DNA of 64,000 nt, from NCBI GenBank assembly GCA_036399835.1, contig DASWMI010000130.1, forward strand, positions 1-64,000. The letters are read 5' to 3'. Below are positions 24,524 to 33,706 of the stretch, piece after piece. Made by a program: the position numbers and the translations under genes. Position 1 is the stretch's first letter, and each line of letters starts with the position of its first letter. Below the pieces are notes generated by a model, which was not told where the DNA came from, did not search any database, and was given only the letters and a program-made list of their open reading frames with translations. The stretch is from DASYML01 sp036399835. GTDB lineage: Bacteria > Acidobacteriota > Blastocatellia > Pyrinomonadales > Pyrinomonadaceae.

Positions 24524-26623
24524 TTATCTTCCAGCGGCTGTCAATTCCCTGACGATCTCCTCTGCGCCGTAAACACTGCGCAGGGCTTCGAGCATCCCGC
24601 GCGAATCAACGCCGATGTTGCGCTTTTGCGTCTCGTCGTAAATAAAGTTGCCGACGAGGCCGTGTATGTTTCTGTCGAAATTCAACCCGACGAGTTCTGC
24701 GCGGCGGTTGATGATAGGAGAGCCGCTATTGCCGCCGATGGTGTCGGCTGTGGTCACAAAGTCGAAGGGCGTGCGCAGGTTGATGGCAGACCTTTTACTG
24801 GTCCAGCGTTCGGGCAGATTGTAGGGAGACTTGTGATTGTGCTCGGCTGCGCGCTGGAAGAGTCCAGCGAAGTTGGTAAAGGGCGAGATCGGTTTGCCGT
24901 TCTCCTCGTAACCTTTGACGACGCCGTAAGAGAGGCGCAGGGTGAAGGTCGCGTCCGGGTAGAGCTTTGTGCCTTCGAGGTCGAAGAGCGCGCGCGCAAT
25001 CTTCGCGTAACTGGCTCGCTCTATACCGGACACTTCATCCTCATAACGCTTGCGCACGGCCCTCGCTTCAGGGTCAATCGAGCGGGCCAGCGCGATCATC
25101 GGGTCATCGGACTGCTCTATCATCGTTTGCCCGCCGGCGGCGAGCTGTTTGCGAAATTCGACAGTCTTCAATTTCGTTCCGTCAATCAATTCGGCGGCGC
25201 GCGCTTCCGGCGTTTTGCCATTGAGCACGCGGCGCACGAGCGGGTGGTCCGCGCCCATCTCTTCGCGCATAAAGGCGAGCGAGTCTGCGAGCTTGAGTTT
25301 CTCGAACTCGTCATAAATCGGGGCGGGCGAAAAAAGGTCCAGTTCGAGAGAGGCGCGGCGGGCATCTGTAAATTCCGGCAGCCGCTCAGGGTTAGGTTTG
25401 CCGCCCTCTATGCCGAGCCGGACCAGCGTGCGCGCCAGACTAAAGAGCCTTGAGTTAAAGCCCCATCCCGAATCAAGAAATCTACGCTCACGCTCATAGC
25501 TCTTTAACCCCTGGTAGGCTCTGGCGATGTTTTCCCAGGCATCGCCGTAGGCCCGCTGCTTCTTCGGGTCGGCTGCGACCGACGAGCGCAGAGACTCCTC
25601 CGTCTTCGCCTTGCGCGCCATAATCGCCCTGTTTTGCAGCCCCGCAGACTGGCCGCGATAATTCTTCAGGCTATTCTCGATGCTGACCAGTTCCGTGCGG
25701 GCGAGCCGCGACTGTTCTTCTCCGAGCGCGGAGTAACGCTGAAGAAGCGCACGCCTGCGCTCAAGATTTTTAATCAGGAGCGGAAGGCCGGTCTCGCGCA
25801 GGAAGTCCAGATGAGCGCCCGTGTTGAGCCGCTGCGTTGTGCCTGGATTGCCGGAGACGAAGACCAGCTCGCCAGCTTTTGGTCCAGCCGTGGACCACTT
25901 GAAATAGTCGCTGACCCGCAAGGGTTGGTCGTTCTCGTAGACGCGGAAGAGGGCCATGTCCAGGCAGTAGCGCGGGAAGTTAAAGTTGTCTGGGTCGCCG
26001 CCAAAGGCCGCGATCTCTTCTTCGGGCGCGAAGACTATGCGGACATCCGTGAATCTCTTATAGCGATAAAGATTGTACTGCCCGCCCTGGTAGAGCGTGA
26101 CGACATCGGATCGCAGCCCCGTTGCCTTCTTCGATTCATCTTCGATGGCGCTGATGGCTTTGCGGCGAGCCTCGTTGGCTTGCCCGGCTGGCATGGCGTC
26201 CGTCACGGCAGCATTCACGCGCGCCGTCACGTCCTCTATGCTGATGAGCTGGTTCAGCTCCAGGTCCGGCGCTTTCAACTCTTCAGCGCGCGTGCGCGCG
26301 AGGAATCCCTGCTTGATAAAGTCTCTCTCCGGCGTGCTCAATTTCGAGAGCGTGTCGGCGGCGATGTGATGGTTGGTCAGGACCAGCCCGTCGGGTGAGA
26401 CGAAAGAGCCAGAGCCTCCGTTGTTGAAGCGGACGGAAGCCAGTTGCACTTTCTTGAGCCAGGCGTCAGTAATCTCAAAGCCGTAGCGCCGCTTAATCTC
26501 TGCCCGCGGCACATTGTTAAAGGGCCACATCCCTTCGTCTGCGCGCGCCTTAGTGTTGAGCAGGGTCGAAAGGGTCAGGAGCGCGACGAGAAAGCTAGTC
26601 AGCAGTTGTTTGAATTTCATCAT
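24524..26623 (-). CDS. S46 family dipeptidyl-peptidase (DPP7/DPP11-like), secreted
   Basis: 699 residues from ATG 26623, which has GGGGAAGAG upstream and begins a signal peptide (MMKFKQLLTSFLVALLTLSTLL). A TTG/ATG further upstream would overlap the neighbour. Catalytic triad: His in LTNHHIAAD, Asp in PRYCLDMALFR, Ser in GGNSGSP. Family enzymes release dipeptides from the N-terminus of oligopeptides, in the periplasm. The specificity residue (aliphatic versus acidic) cannot be assigned by eye. It suggests peptide scavenging, matching the M14 peptidase at 50 kb. Confidence 0.92.
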   Translation of the reverse strand: MMKFKQLLTSFLVALLTLSTLLNTKARADEGMWPFNNVPRAEIKRRYGFEITDAWLKKVQLASVRFNNGGSGSFVSPDGLVLTNHHIAADTLSKLSTPERDFIKQGFLARTRAEELKAPDLELNQLISIEDVTARVNAAVTDAMPAGQANEARRKAISAIEDESKKATGLRSDVVTLYQGGQYNLYRYKRFTDVRIVFAPEEEIAAFGGDPDNFNFPRYCLDMALFRVYENDQPLRVSDYFKWSTAGPKAGELVFVSGNPGTTQRLNTGAHLDFLRETGLPLLIKNLERRRALLQRYSALGEEQSRLARTELVSIENSLKNYRGQSAGLQNRAIMARKAKTEESLRSSVAADPKKQRAYGDAWENIARAYQGLKSYERERRFLDSGWGFNSRLFSLARTLVRLGIEGGKPNPERLPEFTDARRASLELDLFSPAPIYDEFEKLKLADSLAFMREEMGADHPLVRRVLNGKTPEARAAELIDGTKLKTVEFRKQLAAGGQTMIEQSDDPMIALARSIDPEARAVRKRYEDEVSGIERASYAKIARALFDLEGTKLYPDATFTLRLSYGVVKGYEENGKPISPFTNFAGLFQRAAEHNHKSPYNLPERWTSKRSAINLRTPFDFVTTADTIGGNSGSPIINRRAELVGLNFDRNIHGLVGNFIYDETQKRNIGVDSRGMLEALRSVYGAEEIVRELTAAGR

Positions 26624-26654
26624 CTCTTCCCCAAGTCTCTTTAAACGGTTGGTC

Positions 26655-27059
26655 CTATTCATCCTCGCCCGGACGAAATTCGCCGTCGTCAATACGAATC
26701 TTCATGCTACGCAGAGTGTGCAGGTCTTCGTCGGTCAATTCCAGCACGGCTGCCGCGTCCATGGCTTCCGCGTCAACCTGCTCAAGCGCGCGCAGGCCGA
26801 TTTCCAGCCGCAGCGTCAGCTCCATCTCGTAGCCAGCCTCGCGCAGACGCTCTATGGCCGCGGCCACCTGCGACGAATCTTCAACCGCAGAGTTAATCGC
26901 AGAGCCTAGCTCCTGTACGATCTCCTTGGTTTTATCGTTAAGCTCCAACTGAATTATGTAATCCTCTTCGATTTCGGCGGCACAAGATGAATGCTGTGCG
27001 ATTGATGCTAAGCGAGACGGACGCCGCAGGTCAATCAAGCCGCGAAGAAGAGCGGGCAA
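26655..27059 (-). CDS. Acidic helical protein, start uncertain
   Basis: Up to 134 residues from TTG 27059 with no obvious ribosome-binding site. The conserved-looking part starts at about residue 35 (YIIQLELNDKTKEIVQEL) and runs through AAAIERLREAGYEMELTLRLEIGL and ELTDEDLHTLRSMKIRID to an acidic end. No motif that I can name. It sits upstream of the S46 peptidase and downstream of a beta-propeller gene, all minus strand. The N-terminal 30 residues may be untranslated. Confidence 0.5.
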   Translation of the reverse strand: MPALLRGLIDLRRPSRLASIAQHSSCAAEIEEDYIIQLELNDKTKEIVQELGSAINSAVEDSSQVAAAIERLREAGYEMELTLRLEIGLRALEQVDAEAMDAAAVLELTDEDLHTLRSMKIRIDDGEFRPGEDE

Positions 27060-27101
27060 TGATAATTTCTGAAGTGTGCGCGGCTTGAATCTGTGGACCA
27101 G

Positions 27102-28343
27102 TTACGGAGCGCTCGCAGCCGTCCTGGGCTTATTGTTCGAGGGCTTTTCCGTGCGCAGAAAGTCTATGCCGGCGGCCTCCGAGGCGACATCAACGGTGGC
27201 GACCGTTTTCAATGCCGTGAGGTCTATGATTTCAACCGTGCCCGGCTCTGAGCCTATGCCCTCGACGGAGATGAAGGCGTAGCGATTGTCGGGCGAGACG
27301 ACCGCGCCGTGCAGCACCTTGCGTTTAGTCTTGAGGCGGGCCAGCTCCTTGCCCGTCTTTAAATCGAAGATGGAGACCGATTGGTCGCGCTTATTCGTGG
27401 CGATGAGCCGTTCGTCTCCGGTGAGCGCGAGGTTGTAAACGCCCGCGCCCGCAGCGATGCGCCGTTTGAGCTTCCAGGCCGCCGTATCAATTTCGACAAT
27501 CTCGCTGGACTTATTGCACGCGACATAAACGGACGAGCCGTCCTGCGAGGGCTGCGCCCAGGTCGGAGAGCATGAGATGTCACCTGCCTTCGGCATCTCC
27601 ATCCCGTGCCCGCCCGCGTCGTGCTTCTGCGCCGGACCACCCATCTGCATACCGGCCATCTGCCCCGCAACTTTCGGCGCGCCCGGGAGTCCGGCTTCCG
27701 CTCCTTTGGTCAGGATAAAATGGCGCGAGGCTTTGAGGGTGCGCGTGTCAATCTCGACGAGCATATCGTCCATCATGCAGGCGGAATAATGCTTTGTGCC
27801 CTGCGGGTTGAGACGCGAGCCATGAGGCATCGTGCAGGTCTGTATGCGCGCAATCTCGGCCATTGGTCCAGTCGCCACGACCGAGACGGAAGAGGGAATC
27901 ATATCGCCGTGCAGGTTGAAGTTGACGACATAGATAAACTGGCCGTCGGGCGAGACATCCATCGTCGCGGGAAAGAGTCCGAGCGGGACGCGACCGATGA
28001 CCGCATCATCCGCCGCCCTGTATTTCCAGACAGAGCCGTTGGGCCTGCCGTGCGCCAGCGAGACATAATAAAACTGCTTATCGGGCGAGATGGCTATGCC
28101 GTGCGGGCCGTCCAAATCCGTAGGCATGCTGCCCGTCTCAAAGTCGTGGTCCACACGCGCGCCAGCCGGACCAAAACGCACGAGCGCGATTCTGTCAGCC
28201 GATTCCGAAAGGACGTAGACCAGATAATCATCTGCGGGCGGACGCTGCGCCAGCGCCTGCGAAGAGAAGGCCGCGCAGCAGAAGATGAAGAGCAGGCTGG
28301 CTCTCGTGAAACGGCTGGCTCTGTCTTGCGTTAAGGCTCGCAT
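27102..28343 (-). CDS. Secreted YVTN-type beta-propeller with Met/His-rich insert
   Basis: 413 residues from ATG 28343; the TTG start further upstream would overlap the next gene. Signal peptide ends ...AFSSQALAQ. Seven blades of YVTN type: GPHGIAISPDKQFYYVS, PDGQFIYVVNF, DGSSVYVACN, NKRDQSVSIFDLKTG, PDNRYAFISVEG. A loop near residues 235-270 reads GQMAGMQMGG...KHDAGGHGMEM, rich in Met and His. Such loops occur in copper-handling proteins, though this is an inference. Its family includes nitrous-oxide reductase-like and lactonase-like propellers. Partner unknown. Confidence 0.8.
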   Translation of the reverse strand: MRALTQDRASRFTRASLLFIFCCAAFSSQALAQRPPADDYLVYVLSESADRIALVRFGPAGARVDHDFETGSMPTDLDGPHGIAISPDKQFYYVSLAHGRPNGSVWKYRAADDAVIGRVPLGLFPATMDVSPDGQFIYVVNFNLHGDMIPSSVSVVATGPMAEIARIQTCTMPHGSRLNPQGTKHYSACMMDDMLVEIDTRTLKASRHFILTKGAEAGLPGAPKVAGQMAGMQMGGPAQKHDAGGHGMEMPKAGDISCSPTWAQPSQDGSSVYVACNKSSEIVEIDTAAWKLKRRIAAGAGVYNLALTGDERLIATNKRDQSVSIFDLKTGKELARLKTKRKVLHGAVVSPDNRYAFISVEGIGSEPGTVEIIDLTALKTVATVDVASEAAGIDFLRTEKPSNNKPRTAASAP

Positions 28344-28347
28344 CAAC

Positions 28348-29433
28348 TCAAGGTTTCTCCGGTGGTAGGTCCGTCTCGTCAACATCTTCTATGATTTTTA
28401 CTTCAGCGCCAAACTTCTGGTAGTTGCGAAAGCGTATCTCGTTGCGATCCTGAATGGGCCGCCCCTGCTGTATGTAGCTCATCCTGACTTCCGCGAGCGA
28501 CGGCAGAAGATACTGGCGCTCGTTAATCGTCACCCAATCATAATCAATCGAAACGCTCGCCGCAGTGATGGGAAAGCCGGGCGCAGGCTCAGGCACATAC
28601 TCGAAGCGCAAGACCCTGTAATTCTCCCGGTCAATCCAGACTCTTCCATGATAGGCGGCGATGGTTCGCTGCTCGCCGCTCTTTAAGCGGAGCTGTGAAT
28701 TCTCTTTCCTGACTTGAAACTCGTAGACGAGAGCGCGTCGCCCGCGCAGCAAATCCGTGTCCGTCAATTTGAAGACGGTCTGCGTCTGGTCCGCGAAGAG
28801 TTCGGAGAGGATGGAAACGTATTCGCCTGCGGAAGTCGAGCCGCCGACCACATCCGTATAGTTCTGGCCTTCATGCACGTCCTTGCTCGGCGGGAGACCG
28901 TTGACGGCAATCAGCCTGTATTGCTCGCCCATGCTGGCACGGTAGCTCACCGCGAGCGTCAGGCGGTCAGCAGGAATCCAGTTGTTCGTCTGGCCGAGAG
29001 CATAGGAACGGGTAATCTGTTGTTTGACGATGAAATCCGGCATGGCTGCGGCGGCGGCGAGCGTGGCTGTTTTGGACCTCAAGAGTAGCTCGCGCCATTC
29101 CGTTTCGGCGGGGAGCGCGGAAGCCTTCGGGTTGAGCCTGCGCCGCTCTGCCTCTTCGAGCGTGCGGCGAAGCAGAGGGTCATTGCCGCTCTTACTGGCG
29201 ACCACCCCGCGCATCCCATCCGTCAAAGCGAAGCCAATCCCGCGCCTGCGTATCTGCTCGACCACTTCATCGCGCTTCTCGGGATTTTTCGGCAACTGGT
29301 AAACGAGCCGGACCAGTTCCTGGCTGCTGAGCGGAGCTTCGTTGGTTTGCGCGCGGACGGGAATAAAAGAGAGGGGTAAGAGCGCGACGAGCGCGAAAAG
29401 GATGAGCCTGGGTCTCTGTAAATTTCGGGGCAT
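28348..29433 (-). CDS. Secreted protein of unknown function (possible LolA-like fold)
   Basis: 361 residues from ATG 29433 (TTG 29451 is the alternative). Signal peptide near residues 8-30 (LILFALVALLPLSFIPVRAQ). The rest is soluble: LSSQELVRLVYQLPKNPEKRD, a helical middle, then an alternating beta region (ALVYEFQVRKENSQ, GRVWIDRENYRVLRFEY, VSIDYDWVTINERQYLLPS) resembling outer-membrane lipoprotein-sorting folds. Only four bases from the beta-propeller start, so one operon. I do not know its function. Confidence 0.6.
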   Translation of the reverse strand: MPRNLQRPRLILFALVALLPLSFIPVRAQTNEAPLSSQELVRLVYQLPKNPEKRDEVVEQIRRRGIGFALTDGMRGVVASKSGNDPLLRRTLEEAERRRLNPKASALPAETEWRELLLRSKTATLAAAAAMPDFIVKQQITRSYALGQTNNWIPADRLTLAVSYRASMGEQYRLIAVNGLPPSKDVHEGQNYTDVVGGSTSAGEYVSILSELFADQTQTVFKLTDTDLLRGRRALVYEFQVRKENSQLRLKSGEQRTIAAYHGRVWIDRENYRVLRFEYVPEPAPGFPITAASVSIDYDWVTINERQYLLPSLAEVRMSYIQQGRPIQDRNEIRFRNYQKFGAEVKIIEDVDETDLPPEKP

Positions 29434-29580
29434 CGGATAATTCACTTTCAATAACTAAAAGGCTGACCTGAAAAAGCTGGATGCGACCCCGCGCGGCGTA
29501 GGTTGTCCGGCTTTTCTGAAACTACAGGTTAACGGAAAAGAGGGAAAGTCGAAAGCCTCGGTAAATAGCGGCGCAAAATC

Positions 29581-29710
29581 AGCCACAGAGACACGGAGAC
29601 ACAGAGAAGATAAATTAGAGAGCAGATAAAAGAGGCTGTAAGAAGAGTCTTTAACACCTCTTTCCTTCTTATCCTCTGTCCCTCTCTGTGTCTCTGTGCC
29701 TGCGGTGGCT
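29581..29710. repeat. Long imperfect hairpin (CACAGAGACAC words)
   Basis: Left arm 29581-29613 (AGCCACAGAGACACGGAGAC...) pairs with 29666-29710 (ends CTGTGCCTGCGGTGGCT) around a 50-base spacer. It fills most of the 296-base gap between the secreted protein and argE. The rest of that gap shows no gene. AGCC(A)CAGAG-type palindromes occur in other bacterial genomes; I do not know their name here. Confidence 0.7.
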
Positions 29711-29729
29711 TCTTCCGGGTTTGAAATGC

Positions 29730-30887
29730 TCAAGCGTCAATTTCGACACAGAAATGCTCCATCGCGTTTTTCAGGATGCGGACGCATTGATGGAGTTCAT
29801 CAATGGGGACGAACTCGTCCGTCCTGTGCGCGACCTGTATATTTCCCGGACCGAGGACGACCGCCTCCGCGCCAAGCTCTATCATCTGCGGCGCTTCCGT
29901 CCCGAAGGCAATCGTCCCCGACTCCTGCCCCGTAACCTCTTCGAGCAGCCGCACGAGCCTGGAATCCGCGCTCGTCTCCATCCCTTCGTCGGTGCGTATG
30001 ACCTCAAGCTGGCAGTCGAAATCCGCATCCCGCGAGCGCTCTTCTTCAATCGCCGCGCGTAATAGGTCCAGCACATATTCGGCGCGCTGCCCGGGCACGG
30101 GCCGCCATTCGAGCGTCAAGCTGCACTGGCCCGCGATGATATTCTTCGCCGTGCCTCCATTAATCAATCCGACATTGAGGGTCGTGTAAGGCGGCTCGAA
30201 GGCTTCCTGCCTGTCCTTCGTCTTCAGCTCTTCGGCTATCGCTTCAAGCCTTCGGACGAGACGCGCAGCGCGAAAGATCGCGGATGCGCCGAGCGACGGA
30301 TACGCGCTGTGTCCCTCGCGCCCGCGCACAGTAATCTCCGCCAGGCAGTATCCTTTTCCGGCGCGCATGGGCCTGAGGGAGGTCGGTTCGCCGACGATGC
30401 TATAACGCACGCTGAGCGCGCGAGCTTCCACCAGCCGCTTTGCGCCGAAGCACCCGACTTCCTCATCGGCGGTCAGGACCAGCGCCAGCGTGCGACGCAG
30501 CCGTGCCGCCCCAATCTCTTCAAACGCGGTCAGCGCGGCAGCGATAAAGCCCTTGGTATCACAAGCGCCGCGCGCGTAAAGCCTGCCCTCGCGCTCCGTC
30601 AGGCTCAGCGCACTGGTCCAGCTCGGAGAATAAGGCACAGTGTCCGTGTGGCCCACTAAGGCCAACTCCGCCTCTATCGCTGCCGCGTCAAACTGTTCCG
30701 AGGACGGCCCGGCGAAGGCGACCATGTTGAGCTTCTCAGTCCCGCGTGCGTCCGTGTAAGGAAAGAGCTTGATCTTCATCCCCGAGGACTCGCAGCGCGA
30801 AGCTATCAGGTCGATGATTTCAATATTTGAATTTGATGATACCGAATCAATACTAACCAGCTTCGATAATGTTTCTTCTACTGTCAT
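29730..30887 (-). CDS. argE: Acetylornithine deacetylase (M20 family)
   Basis: 385 residues. Metal site LVGHTDTVPYS, GACDTKGFIAA (bridging Asp), TADEEVGCFGA (general base Glu-Glu), GEPT and the closing GPGNIQVAHRTDEFVP. The lid domain has GREGHSAYPSLGASAI. It removes acetyl from N-acetylornithine in arginine synthesis. Other arg genes are absent, so the assignment rests on similarity to alpha-proteobacterial-type ArgE; another M20 amidase is possible. Downstream of hutF, separated by a short hairpin. Confidence 0.8.
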   Translation of the reverse strand: MTVEETLSKLVSIDSVSSNSNIEIIDLIASRCESSGMKIKLFPYTDARGTEKLNMVAFAGPSSEQFDAAAIEAELALVGHTDTVPYSPSWTSALSLTEREGRLYARGACDTKGFIAAALTAFEEIGAARLRRTLALVLTADEEVGCFGAKRLVEARALSVRYSIVGEPTSLRPMRAGKGYCLAEITVRGREGHSAYPSLGASAIFRAARLVRRLEAIAEELKTKDRQEAFEPPYTTLNVGLINGGTAKNIIAGQCSLTLEWRPVPGQRAEYVLDLLRAAIEEERSRDADFDCQLEVIRTDEGMETSADSRLVRLLEEVTGQESGTIAFGTEAPQMIELGAEAVVLGPGNIQVAHRTDEFVPIDELHQCVRILKNAMEHFCVEIDA

Positions 30888-30947
30888 AGCCCATCCTTGT
30901 CGCGGCGCGATAAAAAACTACGGTCTAGACCGGTGTTCAAATCAAAA

Positions 30948-30979
30948 TTGTAGGGGCAGGTACAAGACCTCCCCCTACA
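30948..30979 (-). terminator. Hairpin between hutF and argE
   Basis: TGTAGGGGCAGG and CCTCCCCCTACA pair at 11 of 12 positions around a short loop. It could attenuate read-through from hutF into argE; no T-run follows. Confidence 0.5.
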
Positions 30980-30990
30980 AGCATGTTCTT

Positions 30991-32409
30991 TCAACTCCAT
31001 AATCTCTTTTGCAGCGCCTTGAACCGCTCGACAATCTCCGGCTGCGAAGGATGCCGCCCGTCTTCTATCAAGCGTCTGCCGCCGACGCACACATCGCGTA
31101 TGGCCGTGCGCTCAAGCGAGAAGAGAATTGAGGCGAGCAGGTCATCCGCGCCGGCACCGGCGATTGAAGGGTCTTCCAGATCAACCGTGAAAAAGTCTGC
31201 CGGTCTTCCTGTTTCGAGCGCGCCGCCGCGAGCGCCTATGCTCATAGCGCCGCCAACAGTCGCGCAGGCGAAGAGACGCGCGGCCAGGGCCTCAGCCGAT
31301 TCATCTTCAACCGGAGCGAGCACTGCGCGTTCCATTCTTTCGAGCCGCAGATGAAGCTCCAACTCGCGTGCGTCCTCAAGCAGGTCAATCTGCGTCTGGC
31401 TGTCTGTGCCGAGCGCAAGCTGGCAGCCTCTCTCTAAAAACGGCTCTGCGTGCGAAAAGATGCCGTCGCCCAGATTGCGCTCGGTCGTCGGGCAGACACA
31501 GGCGCGCGCACCCGTTGCTGCCATCCGCTGCGCCTCTTCCCGCGTGATGTGTATGGCATGAACGGCTGTCAAATGCTCGTCGAGCAGACCCAGATTTTCG
31601 AGCAGCCCGACGGGCGTGCGGCCATGCTCTGCAAGGCAGGCGGAGACTTCCGCAGGCTGCTCCGCGACGTGTATGTGGACCGGAAAGCTCCGGCTCGCGC
31701 CAGACTTGAATCGCGCTATCTCTTGCAGGTAATCGAGAGGGAGGGCGCGCACGCTATGAAGCGCTATACCCGCCCAGGCGCTCGACGCATCATGCTTTCG
31801 CAAGTGCTGGTCCAATCCGAGAAGATTTTCCAGATAGGCATCCGCACGCGTCTCTATAAATCGTAGCTGCACGGGGTCCGGCGCGGCATCGTGGCCCGCG
31901 CGCGCATAGGCCACGCGCAGCAGGGCTATCCTCAGACCCACATCAAGCGCGGCGCGGATGACCTCTTTTGCCAGCAGATTCGGGTCCTCAAAGGGCGCGC
32001 CGCCCGGCGCATGATGAAGATAGTGAAACTCTCCGACCGCAGTGATGCCCGCCAGCGCCATCTCCATAAAGGCCATCCGCGAGGCATCGTAAATGTCCTC
32101 CGGCGTCAGCCGCCCGGCGGCGCTATACATCAGCTCGCGCCAGCTCCAGAAGGAATCATGCGCCCTCGTCCGCCGCTCAGTGCGCCCGCGTATGACGCGC
32201 TGGAAGGCGTGCGAATGTGCGTTGACGAGGCCCGGCAGCATCGCTCTGCCCTTGAGCCGGACCACTTTCTCAAAGCCTTCAGGCTCGCGCGTCAGACCGG
32301 CGATACTGCCGCCGGCATCGCAGACGAGCGCCAGCCCGCTCTCGAATTTAGTGCCCGTATAAAGAAGGTCAGGCAGCCATGCTGTTCTCTCAAAGGAAGG
32401 GTCGCTCAA
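30991..32409 (-). CDS. hutF: Formimidoylglutamate deiminase
   Basis: 472 residues. Amidohydrolase fold: the metal pair His65, His67 (NAHSHAFQR), then HYLHHAPGG, HIHVAEQPAE, HAIHITREEA and LGTDSQTQID. It converts N-formimidoyl-glutamate to N-formylglutamate and ammonia in the five-step histidine breakdown route. The other hut genes are not in the window. Start TTG at 32409 with AAGG a few bases upstream; no ATG fits. Product ammonia would tie in with the nitrogen genes at 43-49 kb, although no common control is visible. Confidence 0.9.
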   Translation of the reverse strand: MSDPSFERTAWLPDLLYTGTKFESGLALVCDAGGSIAGLTREPEGFEKVVRLKGRAMLPGLVNAHSHAFQRVIRGRTERRTRAHDSFWSWRELMYSAAGRLTPEDIYDASRMAFMEMALAGITAVGEFHYLHHAPGGAPFEDPNLLAKEVIRAALDVGLRIALLRVAYARAGHDAAPDPVQLRFIETRADAYLENLLGLDQHLRKHDASSAWAGIALHSVRALPLDYLQEIARFKSGASRSFPVHIHVAEQPAEVSACLAEHGRTPVGLLENLGLLDEHLTAVHAIHITREEAQRMAATGARACVCPTTERNLGDGIFSHAEPFLERGCQLALGTDSQTQIDLLEDARELELHLRLERMERAVLAPVEDESAEALAARLFACATVGGAMSIGARGGALETGRPADFFTVDLEDPSIAGAGADDLLASILFSLERTAIRDVCVGGRRLIEDGRHPSQPEIVERFKALQKRLWS

Positions 32410-32601
32410 CTTAAAGGGCCTTTCAGTCGTGGGGCGTTCAAGGCCGCGCTCAAGGCGCGCGAGTGCCCGCTAACCCGACCGGCATTCATCGCTTTAGTCT
32501 TTGTGCAGCATACCGAAAATAATATAGCACGGTTATTCCCGACCGAATTTCGTGAGAAATTAGTGAGCAGCTTGGCATCAGGCGCGGGCATCTAACGAAG
32601 C

Positions 32602-33510
32602 GTGAGTATCAATCCCGCTAATCTCAAGACTTACGCTCGTTTTGCGCGGCAGCACGCGCGCCGTTTTATCGGAGAGCGTCTGCGCGAATCTCGCAAGCCC
32701 ATCCCGCCTGCCCCGCAGAGGCCGCAGCCCGAGAGCTGGAGCGATGAGCATTTGACCGTCGCCTGGCTCGGTCACGCCACGGTCCTGATAAACTTTTACG
32801 GCACATGGCTATTGACAGACCCTGCCTTGCGCTCGCACATCGGCGTTAATCTGGCGGGGATGACTATCGGCCCGCGCCGTCTGGTCCAGCCCGCGCTCAA
32901 GATTAAAGAGCTGCCACGGTTGGATGCCGTGCTCGTTTCACACTCTCATATGGACCACTGCGACCTGGGCACGCTCCGCCGCCTGCCGCGCTCAATCCAT
33001 GCGGTCGTGCAGAAGGGCAACAGCGACCTTGTGCGCCGCTTCAAGCAGGCGAGCGAGCTTTCGTGGGACGAGTCCGTAGAGGTCAAGGGAGCGCGTATAG
33101 AGGCCATAGAGGTCAACCACTGGGGCGCGAGAAAGTTGACGGACAGGCACAGGGGTTATGGCGGATTTCTGGTCCAGAAGAACGGGCGCGCTCTGGTTTT
33201 CGGCGGCGATACGGCTTACACCAAGGCCTTCGCCTCCCTGCGCCAGCGCGTTCCGATTGACCTCGCCATCCTCCCCATAGGCGCTTACAATCCTTATATC
33301 TACGCGCACGCCAGCCCCGAGCAATCCTGGACCATGATGCGCGAGATGGGCGCGAGGTTTATCCTGCCCATACACCATTCGACCTTTCGACTGAGCCGCG
33401 AACCTGTGCAGGAACCCATCATCCGCCTGCTCACGATAGCGGGGAGCGAGCGCCGTCGCGTCGCCCTCACGGAACCCGGTCAGACCTGGACGCTGGAAGA
33501 GCAGCGATAA
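32602..33510 (+). CDS. MBL-fold metallohydrolase (UlaG/NAPE-PLD-like)
   Basis: 302 residues. Metal ligands SHSHMDH (His114, His116, Asp118, His119), EVNHWGAR, FGGDTAYT, LPIGAYNPYIYAHASPEQS and LPIHHSTFRLS. The last two phrases are typical of the NAPE-hydrolysing phospholipase D/UlaG-like branch. Start GTG at 32602, with a divergent 192-base gap to hutF. Acts on a phosphodiester or lactone; substrate unknown. Confidence 0.85.
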   Translation: MSINPANLKTYARFARQHARRFIGERLRESRKPIPPAPQRPQPESWSDEHLTVAWLGHATVLINFYGTWLLTDPALRSHIGVNLAGMTIGPRRLVQPALKIKELPRLDAVLVSHSHMDHCDLGTLRRLPRSIHAVVQKGNSDLVRRFKQASELSWDESVEVKGARIEAIEVNHWGARKLTDRHRGYGGFLVQKNGRALVFGGDTAYTKAFASLRQRVPIDLAILPIGAYNPYIYAHASPEQSWTMMREMGARFILPIHHSTFRLSREPVQEPIIRLLTIAGSERRRVALTEPGQTWTLEEQR

Positions 33511-33530
33511 GTTCGTGCCAGCTCTCAAGT

Positions 33531-33598
33531 GATGAAGGACAAGCTATTGACTCATCGCTCTTGAATCAGCCTCTCAATCAATAGCCTGTCCTTTATCC
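33531..33598. repeat. GATGAAGGA-family hairpin
   Basis: GATGAAGGACAAGCTATTGA (33531-33550) pairs with AATCAATAGCCTGTCCTTTA (33576 on) at about 20 of 22 positions, 22-base loop. It follows the metallohydrolase stop by 20 bases, in the gap to the FKBP gene. Confidence 0.65.
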
Positions 33599-33706
33599 TT
33601 TATTCTTCCCACGACATCGTTTCTTCTCTCCTTGCTCTTGGCCCGCGGCCTGTGAGAAATTGTTGGCTCTCGCGCCTCACGTAATTTCATCAAAGGAGAA
33701 TCCAGA

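Noticed and set aside
29455..29733. 92-codon frame on the minus strand
   Set aside because: Encoded almost entirely by the long CACAGAGACAC hairpin; no start site or family.
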